In this document: positions 1 through 5,570 of the stretch, one piece after another
How the letters are laid out: each line of letters starts with the position of its first letter
Numbering within the stretch: the first letter of the stretch is position 1
Source: CAG-533 sp964589375
GTDB taxonomy: Bacteria > Bacillota_I > Bacilli_A > RF39 > UBA660
Reading direction: 5' to 3'
Length of the DNA: 29,921 nt
Assembly (NCBI GenBank): GCA_964589375.1
Contig: CAZPSA010000010.1
Location: 1 to 29,921 of the forward strand
Notes under the pieces: generated by a model
What the model was told of the DNA's origin: nothing
Seen by the model: only the letters and a program-made list of their open reading frames with translations
Databases searched by the model: none
Translations under genes and position numbers: made by a program

Positions 1-41
1 AATTAATGTTACCTTTAATTAATACTAAATCAGTTACTTAA

Positions 42-575
42 CAGAGGTCAGCAGACGGTGATGAAGATTATTTAAATAGATGCTTAAACTACTATCGTTC
101 TCACAATTTAAAAGCATATGGTAAAGTAGTAAATGAACAAGAACTTCCTCAAAAAATCATGAAATACCTAAATGATTATAACCCGGATATTGTAATTATT
201 ACTGGCCATGATGCTTACTATAAAAAGAAAGGAAATAAAACCGACATAAATAACTATCGCAATTCCAAATATTTTTGTGAAAGCGTCAAAAAAGCGCGAA
301 TGTATGAGAAAGACCATGATAAACTAGTAATTATTGCGGGTGCATGTCAAAGTGATTATGAAGAACTAATCAAATGTGGAGCTAATTATGCTTCAAGCCC
401 TAAAAGAGTAAATATTCATGCTTTAGACCCTGCTATCATCGCATCAACAATTGCCTTAACAAGCAAGATGGAAACAATAAATCTAATTGAACTCTTAAAT
501 AAAACCAAATATGGTTCTGACGGAATGGGAGGCGTAGTCGGTAATGGACTTATGTATGTGGGGTATCCAAGATGA
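42..575 (+). CDS. yabG: YabG sporulation protease, C-terminal part; 5' end missing or disrupted
   Basis: Sporulation-specific protease that processes spore coat and cortex-associated proteins. The reading frame shows YabG signatures: DGD, ITGHDAY, NSKYF, GACQS and ASPKRVNIHALDP. Counting from the ATG at 159, His17 and Cys63 are 46 residues apart, as are the catalytic His161/Cys207 reported for C. difficile YabG (from memory). Homology is readable well upstream of that ATG, from about codon 51 (DGDEDYLNRCLNYY), so ATG 159 is not the natural start. The frame is closed by TAA at 39-41 and every forward frame has a stop within the first 60 bases. About 110 N-terminal residues of a ~290-residue family are therefore absent. 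This could be a contig-end artefact, an insertion or a true pseudogene. The stop overlaps the next start (ATGA at 572-575), as expected for the conserved yabG-veg pair. Confidence 0.85.
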   Translation, partial: QRSADGDEDYLNRCLNYYRSHNLKAYGKVVNEQELPQKIMKYLNDYNPDIVIITGHDAYYKKKGNKTDINNYRNSKYFCESVKKARMYEKDHDKLVIIAGACQSDYEELIKCGANYASSPKRVNIHALDPAIIASTIALTSKMETINLIELLNKTKYGSDGMGGVVGNGLMYVGYPR

Positions 576-781
576 TTGAAAGCATCAAAAATAATATTCG
601 CAGTCACTTAAACCGTGAAGTAAAAATAATTGCAAAAGAAAACCGAAATCGAAACGAAGTATTCTATGGTTATGTATCAGAAATATATAGTCACGTTTTT
701 GTTATAACCAATGGAATTGAAAAGAAAAGCTATTCATACTCAGACATTTTAAGCAAAGACATTTCTATTACATTTCTATAA
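572..781 (+). CDS. veg: Veg family protein
   Basis: Small cytoplasmic protein of the Veg family (69 aa here, 86 in B. subtilis), linked there to biofilm control and spore germination; the molecular role is not firmly settled. The C-terminal half is diagnostic: SHVFVITNG, then KKSYSYSDILSKDISITF, parallels B. subtilis PSVFVVQ and VSYSYADILTETVELTF. The start overlaps the yabG stop by the ATGA arrangement, which suggests translational coupling. Its position directly after yabG is the conserved Bacillus/Clostridium order and strengthens both calls. The N-terminus (MIESIKNNIRSHLNREVKI) lacks the initial MAKTL segment of the Bacillus protein. Confidence 0.85.
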   Translation: MIESIKNNIRSHLNREVKIIAKENRNRNEVFYGYVSEIYSHVFVITNGIEKKSYSYSDILSKDISITFL

Positions 782-787
782 AAAATA

Positions 788-816
788 TTGCATTTTTTAA
801 AATAATAGATTAAAAT
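788..816 (+). promoter_or_regulatory. Candidate sigma-A promoter for spoVG
   Basis: TTGCAT (788-793), a 17-nt spacer and TAAAAT (811-816) lie between the veg stop and spoVG. B. subtilis spoVG uses a sigma-H promoter; I could not find a convincing sigma-H match here. Confidence 0.5.
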
Positions 817-854
817 TAAAATAGGTTAGAGATTAACTTAGAAGGAGTGGAAAT

Positions 855-1124
855 ATGCAAATAACATCTGTAAGCGTACGTAAAATTGAAAAAGAAGGAT
901 CACGCATGAAAGGAATAGCATCAGTATTGTTAGATGATGCGTTCGCTGTACATGACATCAGAATTATTGAAGGTGACAACGGTTTATTTATCGCAATGCC
1001 TAGTAGAAAAACTGCAACTGGCGGATATAGAGATATAGCACATCCAATTAATCCAGACGTTCGTAAGCAATTTGAAGACGCTATTATTACTGAATTTAAT
1101 AAAGAAGAAACAGCAGAAGAATAA
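855..1124 (+). CDS. spoVG: SpoVG septation/RNA-binding regulator
   Basis: SpoVG is a small conserved regulator (89 aa) that binds nucleic acid and influences septation, sporulation and, in pathogens, capsule and virulence expression. The family core is complete: VRKI, MKGIASVLLDDAFAVHDIRIIEG, NGLFIAMPSRKT, YRDIAHPINPDVRKQFEDAI. The start at 855 has a good SD (AAGGAG, 842-847). It lies between veg and yabP, a compressed version of the B. subtilis veg-to-yabPQ segment (sspF, ispE, purR and glmU are missing between them). The acidic C-terminal tail EEETAEE-like end is normal for the family. Confidence 0.95.
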   Translation: MQITSVSVRKIEKEGSRMKGIASVLLDDAFAVHDIRIIEGDNGLFIAMPSRKTATGGYRDIAHPINPDVRKQFEDAIITEFNKEETAEE

Positions 1125-1137
1125 AATCCTAATTTCT

Positions 1138-1165
1138 TCATAAAAAAAATAATTTCTCATAATAT
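1138..1165 (+). promoter_or_regulatory. Possible sigma-E-like promoter before yabP
   Basis: TCATAAA (1138-1144) and CATAATAT (1158-1165), 13 nt apart, loosely resemble the sigma-E -35/-10 pattern (CATAxxx, CATACAxT). yabP and yabQ belong to the sigma-E regulon in B. subtilis, which makes the match plausible, but the region is too AT-rich for certainty. Confidence 0.3.
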
Positions 1166-1185
1166 TTATTAGGAGGAATTTTTTT

Positions 1186-1467
1186 ATGGATAAAATGATT
1201 GACGTACCATCTTTTACACATGTTATAAAACTAAATGATCGTAAAAACATAATTATAAGCGGCATTAAAAAAATAAATAATTTTGATGATCATGAATTTA
1301 ATCTAGACTCCATTATGGGAAATATTATAATTAAAGGAGAAGACTTAGAAATGGTAAAACTCGATACGATTGAAGGCAACGTATCAATTAAAGGCAAAAT
1401 AAATAGTTTTACATACAATGATGGAATGACTAAAGAAAACAGTCTTTTAGTAAAATTATTTAAATAA
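1186..1467 (+). CDS. yabP: YabP family sporulation protein
   Basis: Sporulation protein of the YabP/YqfC family, made in the mother cell and required at the cortex/coat stage in Bacillus; no catalytic function is known. The 93-aa protein has the family pattern of short beta-rich segments: DRKNIIISGIKKINNFDDHEF, then TIMGN-like DSIMGNIIIKGEDLEM, then LDTIEGNVSIKGKINSFTY. No signal peptide or membrane segment is seen. A strong SD (AGGAGG, 1171-1176) precedes the ATG. The stop overlaps the start of the next gene (TAATG, 1465-1469), so yabP and yabQ are likely translated as a coupled pair. Confidence 0.85.
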   Translation: MDKMIDVPSFTHVIKLNDRKNIIISGIKKINNFDDHEFNLDSIMGNIIIKGEDLEMVKLDTIEGNVSIKGKINSFTYNDGMTKENSLLVKLFK

Positions 1468-1712
1468 TGCTACAATTATTACTAATAGTAATATCAATAA
1501 TATATGGATATGTTTTTACTTTAATATTTAAACACTTAAAAAACCACTACTTCGTTAGCTTTATCTTTTCAATCATAAGCACCATGATATATATTTTTAT
1601 AATGTATAAATTAAATAGTGGAATTATAAATTATATCCTAAAAATATCCATCATAGCTGGTAGCATAATTAATATTAAAATGTCAAAAAATCAAAAAAAA
1701 TGTAAACTTTAA
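1467..1712 (+). CDS. yabQ: YabQ-like sporulation membrane protein, short form
   Basis: Small hydrophobic protein (81 aa) with about three membrane segments (residues ~2-20, ~28-48 and ~53-72) and a basic cytoplasmic tail. It is assigned to YabQ, needed for cortex formation in B. subtilis, mainly from position: it overlaps yabP by one base and divIC follows, exactly the conserved yabP-yabQ-divIC order. It is much shorter than B. subtilis YabQ (~211 aa), lacking the second half. Residue-level similarity is weak, as is usual for this family, so the assignment rests on synteny and topology. Confidence 0.65.
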   Translation: MLQLLLIVISIIYGYVFTLIFKHLKNHYFVSFIFSIISTMIYIFIMYKLNSGIINYILKISIIAGSIINIKMSKNQKKCKL

Positions 1713-1721
1713 TCAAAGCTA

Positions 1722-1750
1722 TTTACTTAATTAAAATTTAATGCTAATAC
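1722..1750 (+). promoter_or_regulatory. Candidate promoter for divIC
   Basis: TTTACT (1722-1727), 17-nt spacer, TAATAC (1745-1750) in the yabQ-divIC gap. It would allow vegetative expression of the division gene independently of the sporulation genes upstream. Confidence 0.4.
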
Positions 1751-1773
1751 TTATATGATGGAGTGTGCATAAT

Positions 1774-2073
1774 ATGGGAAAAGTAACCCAAAAAGATAAA
1801 AGACGAATGCTTATATGGTCTTTATTAATTATAATAATTGCTTCGTATATTTCGGTATTTTCAATAGATTACTGGTCAAAAATTTTAGCAAACAAAAAAG
1901 AAAAAGAGACACTTGAACAAAAATATAATGACTTATTAAAACAAGAAAAAATATTAACAGATGAAATGAATAAACTTCAAGATCCCGAGTATGTTGCTAA
2001 ATATGCTCGTGAAAAATTTTCCTATTCTAAAGAAGGCGAAATAAAAATTATTATTCCTGATAGTGATAATTAA
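1774..2073 (+). CDS. divIC: Septum formation initiator DivIC/FtsB family
   Basis: Bitopic cell-division protein that forms the FtsL-DivIC-DivIB complex at the septum. The 99-aa chain has a basic N-terminus (KVTQKDKRRM), one transmembrane helix (about residues 12-31), a coiled coil (KKEKETLEQKYNDLLKQEKILTDEM in part) and the DivIC/FtsB signature LQDPEYVAKYAREKFSYSKEGEI. I chose ATG 1774, preceded by GGAG at 1760-1763; the upstream GTG at 1765 lies too close to that SD to be used. It follows yabPQ as in Bacillus. Its 3' end is only 43 bp from the tmRNA 5' end, and the terminator-like repeat there overlaps the ssrA promoter. Confidence 0.93.
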   Translation: MGKVTQKDKRRMLIWSLLIIIIASYISVFSIDYWSKILANKKEKETLEQKYNDLLKQEKILTDEMNKLQDPEYVAKYAREKFSYSKEGEIKIIIPDSDN

Positions 2074-2075
2074 GA

Positions 2076-2104
2076 TTGATAAACAGCCCCAAATATATTA
2101 TAAT
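2076..2104 (+). promoter_or_regulatory. ssrA (tmRNA) promoter
   Basis: TTGATA (2076-2081), 17-nt spacer, TATAAT (2099-2104). The predicted start near 2111 leaves a ~6-nt leader for RNase P removal before the mature 5' G at 2117. The -10 box lies inside the loop of the inverted repeat 2086-2095/2112-2121. Confidence 0.75.
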
Positions 2105-2128
2105 TATAACGTATTTGGGGCCGTTTTT
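2086..2128 (+). terminator. Terminator-like hairpin after divIC, overlapping the ssrA promoter and tmRNA 5' end
   Basis: Perfect 10-bp inverted repeat: GCCCCAAATA (2086-2095) and TATTTGGGGC (2112-2121), followed by CG and a T5 run (2124-2128). A transcript reading through from divIC would form a GC-rich stem and a U-run. The right arm contains the mature tmRNA 5' end GGGGC. Confidence 0.6.
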
Positions 2129-2469
2129 GGTTTCGACAGAATATATTTGGTATTGTTTGCAGGTGGTCGCTGTCCTAAACAGCAAAAAGTTAAAATAACT
2201 GACAATACAAAATTTAATACTGCTCTAGCATTCGCGTAGTTAGCGAAGGAGCACTGAATTATAACTAGTTCTACAAAGTTATAATATCGGTTCATAATAG
2301 TAGAATATATTTACTTAAAAGCCTATATAAGTAAATGAATATAATAGGCTTAGTTGGAAATATCTTTAGATAGTTTTATGTATTCCAATGAAATAATAAA
2401 CTATCTAAACCTGTAGATAACATTATTAAAGTATTTTGGACAGCGGTTCAAATCCGCTCGGCTCCACCA
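2117..2469 (+). ncRNA. ssrA: Transfer-messenger RNA (tmRNA)
   Basis: Rescues stalled ribosomes by acting as both tRNA and mRNA. The 5' end GGGGCCG (2117-2123) pairs with CGGCTCC (2459-2465) to form the acceptor stem, followed by A and encoded CCA (2467-2469); GGTTCAAATCC supplies the T-arm and GGTTTCGACAGA the conserved 5' D-arm-like segment. The tag frame follows the Firmicute context ATAACT: GAC at 2201 begins DNTKFNTALAFA, stop TAG 2237-2239. Downstream sequence forms the pseudoknot region. Its 353-nt length is typical. Bacillus places ssrA next to smpB; here smpB is ~18 kb away. Confidence 0.97.
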
Positions 2470-2480
2470 ATTATGATTTT

Positions 2481-2501
2481 AAACCTTTTATAGGTTTTTT
2501 T
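2481..2501 (+). terminator. Intrinsic terminator of ssrA
   Basis: AAACCT (2481-2486), 5-nt loop, AGGTTT (2492-2497) followed by T's, 11 nt after the encoded CCA. Confidence 0.75.
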
Positions 2502-2504
2502 ATA

Positions 2505-2532
2505 TTGTAAAATCATTAACGACACTTATAAC
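2505..2532 (+). promoter_or_regulatory. Weak candidate promoter for the thioredoxin-fold gene
   Basis: TTGTAA (2505-2510), 16-nt spacer, TATAAC (2527-2532). It would give a leader of ~155 nt that includes the inverted repeat next to the SD. Confidence 0.35.
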
Positions 2533-2643
2533 CAAATACTACCATAATTAAAATTATGACATATATTTCCGACTATTCTTGAAATAATATCAGGCTATAT
2601 CAGCTCACTTTTTATTCACACTAGTCATAGATTTATCAAGATA

Positions 2644-2684
2644 TTATTGATTATTTCCTCAAAAAAATGTAAAATAATCAATAA
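2644..2684 (+). promoter_or_regulatory. 13-bp inverted repeat abutting the ribosome-binding site
   Basis: TTATTGATTATTT (2644-2656) and its exact reverse complement (2672-2684), 15-nt spacer. The right arm runs into the SD AAGGAGGT (2683-2690) of the gene at 2697, and CCTC just inside the left arm could also pair with the SD. It may be a protein operator or an RNA fold controlling translation. Confidence 0.55.
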
Positions 2685-2696
2685 GGAGGTATATAT

Positions 2697-3521
2697 ATGA
2701 ATGGTAAACTAAAATCTTGGTTAACAACTATATTAATAGTAATAGTATTAATGATACCAATTGTAGTAAATATTATAAAATCTAAAACTCTAGAAGTTAT
2801 AACATATGATGAATTTACATCAAATATGGCTACATCATCATTTTCATTAACTTACGTTGGCGACATTAACGCATCAAGTTATGAAAATATTAAAAACAAC
2901 CTTATAGAATTAAGAAATAAATATGATGCTGATATAACTGCAATTGATAAAAATAAACTACTAACTAGTAATTGGAGTGCAATTCAAAATATTAACAAAG
3001 AAAATATTCAAAATGGTGCATATGTTTTTGTTAAAGATGGCGAAATAGTCTATGCTGAAGAAAATCTAACTCCAGAAAAATTAGAAATATTAATAGACAA
3101 GTACTTAAATAATGTTATCCCAGAAGATGAAATTTATTATAAAACATTTAAAACTTACGACGAATTTATGAAACTAGTTAAGAGTAAAAAAGTCGCAATG
3201 ATAGTATTCGGTAGAAATACTTGCTCATGGTGTAATAAATACAAACCAACATATAATGATGTTGCTAAAGAATATAACGTGGATATTTACTATCTTGACT
3301 CTGATTCATTTGAATCAGCAGAATATAGTAAAATTATGAAATCTGACTTGAAAATCTTGGCAAAATGTTCTGACACCGGAACCGACCAACCATTATCAAC
3401 AGGTTTTGGCACACCACTAACACTATTTACCAAGAGTGGAAAAACTATTGACTGCATTTCAGGCTACACAAATAAAAGCGGCCTACTATCACATTTAAAA
3501 GATGTTGGTATGATAGATTAG
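2697..3521 (+). CDS. Membrane-anchored protein with tandem thioredoxin folds
   Basis: Probable extracytoplasmic thiol-disulfide protein (274 aa). Residues 9-28 form a signal anchor. The C-terminal thioredoxin domain (~150-270) has active-site CSWC (Cys176, Cys179), a beta strand before it (VAMIVFGRN) and the cis-Pro loop GTP (Pro240); extra cysteines at 224 and 253 could form a second disulfide. The N-terminal part (~36-140) looks like a degenerate second copy: both halves open with TYDEF (36-40 and 153-157), followed by a strand, a long helix and DADITAID/NVDIYYLD. The first copy lacks CxxC. Strong SD (AAGGAGGT). The PH-like gene follows after 19 bp, so the two may be cotranscribed. The exact substrate cannot be told. 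Confidence 0.75.
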   Translation: MNGKLKSWLTTILIVIVLMIPIVVNIIKSKTLEVITYDEFTSNMATSSFSLTYVGDINASSYENIKNNLIELRNKYDADITAIDKNKLLTSNWSAIQNINKENIQNGAYVFVKDGEIVYAEENLTPEKLEILIDKYLNNVIPEDEIYYKTFKTYDEFMKLVKSKKVAMIVFGRNTCSWCNKYKPTYNDVAKEYNVDIYYLDSDSFESAEYSKIMKSDLKILAKCSDTGTDQPLSTGFGTPLTLFTKSGKTIDCISGYTNKSGLLSHLKDVGMID

Positions 3522-3540
3522 AAAGTAGAGGAGTATCAAT

Positions 3541-3987
3541 ATGGTTTCAACCTATGATTATGTAATTGATTTTAAAAAAAGACATTCCAAAACAATTGCA
3601 TGGCGAACAAAAAAACACGCAAAATTAGTTGATCAAAGTTTAAATCCTAATGAAAAAGTTATTTTTGCCTTTGCTGCTCAAAACGACTTATCTCATAGAA
3701 GTATTTTCAACACTGCTGTTTTGGCCCTCACAAATGAAAGAATAATTATTTCTCAAGACCGTATCCTAGTTGGTTATAAAGTTTCAACTATAACCCCAGA
3801 TCAATATAACGATATGCAAGTAAATGCTGGCATCATATGGGGAACAATTACAATTGATACTTTAAAAGAAACGGTTTGCTTCTCAAACATAGACAAATCG
3901 GCACTTGCTGAAATCCAGCGAACCATATCATCTTTTATGATAGATACCAAGAAAAAATATTATAGTCAAAAAAAGGATTCTAACTGA
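3541..3987 (+). CDS. Bacterial PH-like (YokE-type) domain protein
   Basis: Soluble 148-aa protein with the pattern of the bacterial PH/YokE-like domain: a helix-rich N-terminus, LNPNEKVIFAFAAQ, then a beta-rich core containing TAVLALTNERIIISQDRILVGYKVSTITPDQYNDMQ, GTITIDTLKETVCFSNID and a final helix LAEIQRTISSFM. Such domains often bind lipids, membranes or proteins; a specific role is not known. No signal peptide or TM segment. SD GAGGAG precedes the ATG by ~7 nt and the gene follows the thioredoxin-fold gene closely. The TGA stop (3985-3987) lies inside a terminator hairpin. Confidence 0.65.
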   Translation: MVSTYDYVIDFKKRHSKTIAWRTKKHAKLVDQSLNPNEKVIFAFAAQNDLSHRSIFNTAVLALTNERIIISQDRILVGYKVSTITPDQYNDMQVNAGIIWGTITIDTLKETVCFSNIDKSALAEIQRTISSFMIDTKKKYYSQKKDSN

Positions 3988-3998
3988 ATTCTTTTTTT
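3968..3998 (+). terminator. Intrinsic terminator overlapping the stop codon
   Basis: Run of A plus GGATTC (to 3980), loop TAACT, GAATTC plus T7 (3986-3998), one G-U pair. The CDS stop (3985-3987) sits at the loop boundary. Confidence 0.7.
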
Positions 3999-4012
3999 AA
4001 AAGGAGTATTTA

Positions 4013-5118
4013 ATGAAAAAATTTTATTTGTTTATAACTATGATAATATCAACATTTATTTTATACTTAATAATTATTAATCTACCACACAACTATCAAC
4101 TAGAATATAAAATTAATGATATAACTATAACCGAAGAATACCTCAAATCAAATCAAGGATATCTCTATAGCCTAAAATATAATGACTTAAATTATCCTTT
4201 ATTTGTTGAAAATAAATACTCTAAAAAGCGAAAATTAATTAAAAATATAGAAATTCTAAAATTAGAGAACGAAACTTGCTTAAAGTTTTATTTCTCTAAT
4301 CAACCAATATACCTTTGTTCAAAAGAAAATGCTTTAATTGATAAAAACCTAATGAGTAAAGAATTTAAAGAAAAATATAATATTTCTATTTCCAATGAAG
4401 AATTAAAACTAACTCATGAAAACATAGAAATATATGATAATTCCTTAAACTATTATCTTTGGAACTACAAAGGATTTATTAATATTAACCAAAATAATGT
4501 TACGAATTTAAATATTTTTACCCGCGATAACTACGATAACCCACTAACATATCAATTTGCCGAATACTTAATTATACCGGATTATAATTCAAACTACTTT
4601 TTTAAAAACATTTATATATACAATACTAAGAAAAATGAATTAAAAACAAAAAGTATAAATTACGAAATATCATTTGATATGTATTATTTAGGTGCGATAA
4701 AAGATACTATCTATTTTGTTGATAAAAAAATAAAAAAGAATACTCCCTAAATCTCAAAAATTTAAAATTTAAACAAATCGGAAATCTCCAAAAAGGATTT
4801 TTAATCTATAATGGTGAAGAATTTAAACTAGAGACAGCAAATAAAATTATTGCTAACGAAACCACGTTTAAAACCCCAGAATATCCCATGTATTACCAAA
4901 CTGATGATAATAATGCCCTATATTTAATAACTAATAATCAAAAAATTAAAGTATCATCTAAAAAAATAACCAAAATAATAAAACAAGAAAAAGAAACTAT
5001 ATATTATCTAGTAGATGATACCCTATACTCCTACAACAATTTTAACGGTGAGAAAAAACTATTAACTAATAAAGACTTTTCTTTTAATAACTATAATCGA
5101 ATATTTATATTTCATTAA
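4013..5118 (+). pseudogene. Membrane-anchored protein of unknown function, split by a -1 frame change
   Basis: I do not recognise the family. The first part (4013-4750, 245 aa) starts with a hydrophobic anchor (residues ~5-24) and continues as a Tyr/Asn/Lys-rich extracytoplasmic chain rich in short beta strands. It ends at TAA 4748-4750, but the -1 frame is open from 4726 to the stop at 5118 and continues in the same style (EYSLNLKNLKFKQIG through to NYNRIFIFH). Joined at 4738, the product is about 368 aa. The joint is at A_AAA_AAG (4732-4738), in phase for -1 slippage, in an A-rich tract. SD AAAAGGAG (3999-4006). It may be an inactivated gene, a sequencing error in the A run, or programmed slippage. 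Compositional style and anchor match the adjacent envelope genes. Confidence 0.65.
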
Positions 5119-5161
5119 CAAAAAAAGCAAAAAAGAATACCTTATAGTAGGAGTGATAAAA

Positions 5162-5506
5162 ATGTTTAATATGTACAATGTTAATGATGAGGCAGTTCAC
5201 AATTCAACAGAATACTTTGAATACTATACAATTAAAAAGGGCGACAACCTCTATCAAATCGCCAAAAAATACAATGTAAATCCAACCTTACTTGCTATTC
5301 TAAATGGACTAAATGCCAATGACTACATATATCCAGAACAAGTTATAATGATTCCTAAACAAGGATATTCTTACTACATAACTAAAGAAGGTGACACTTT
5401 AAATCTAGTTGCCAATACTTTTAATACCACACCAAGCAACTTATTAAAATACAATCAAACAATTTACTTAAAAGAAGGTCAGTTACTAGTCAATCAAATA
5501 AAATAA
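5162..5506 (+). CDS. Two-LysM-domain protein without signal peptide
   Basis: Peptidoglycan-binding protein (114 aa). Two LysM repeats: residues ~20-65 (YYTIKKGDNLYQIAKKYNVN, LLAILNGL, YPEQVIMIP) and ~69-112 (YYITKEGDTLNLVANTFNTT, NLLKYN, LKEGQLLV). There is no signal peptide or TM segment, only a short Asn/Asp-rich N-terminus. Signal-less LysM proteins in spore formers can be mother-cell proteins that coat the forespore (SafA/SpoVID type), so a spore role is possible but not shown. I chose ATG 5162, which has SD AGGAG (5149-5153) at 8 nt; the GTG at 5153 overlaps that SD and is unlikely. A terminator overlaps the stop. Confidence 0.85.
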   Translation: MFNMYNVNDEAVHNSTEYFEYYTIKKGDNLYQIAKKYNVNPTLLAILNGLNANDYIYPEQVIMIPKQGYSYYITKEGDTLNLVANTFNTTPSNLLKYNQTIYLKEGQLLVNQIK

Positions 5507-5530
5507 ATCAAATCATTTATTTTATTTTTT
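5500..5530 (+). terminator. Intrinsic terminator after the LysM gene
   Basis: AAAATAAAT (5500-5508), loop CAAATC, ATTTATTTT (5515-5523), then A and T7. Overlaps the stop codon at 5504-5506. Confidence 0.65.
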
Positions 5531-5535
5531 TGCCG

Positions 5536-5544
5536 TGATATAAT
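5536..5544 (+). promoter_or_regulatory. Extended -10 promoter for the 5571 gene
   Basis: TGATATAAT (TGn plus TATAAT at 5539-5544), immediately after the LysM terminator, with no clear -35. Predicted start ~5551, 20 nt before the ATG. Confidence 0.6.
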
Positions 5545-5570
5545 AAAAACAAGATAGAAAGGGAATTATT

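Noticed and set aside
833..1265. Two overlapping - strand open frames opposite spoVG and yabP
   Set aside because: Antisense shadows of well-supported genes, without SDs of their own.
2104..2295. Open frame on the - strand within the tmRNA
   Set aside because: It lies inside a clearly folded tmRNA and has no SD or protein similarity that I recognise.
4784..4802. Hairpin as frameshift stimulator downstream of A_AAA_AAG
   Set aside because: It is weak and about 45 nt from the slippery site, too far for known stimulators.
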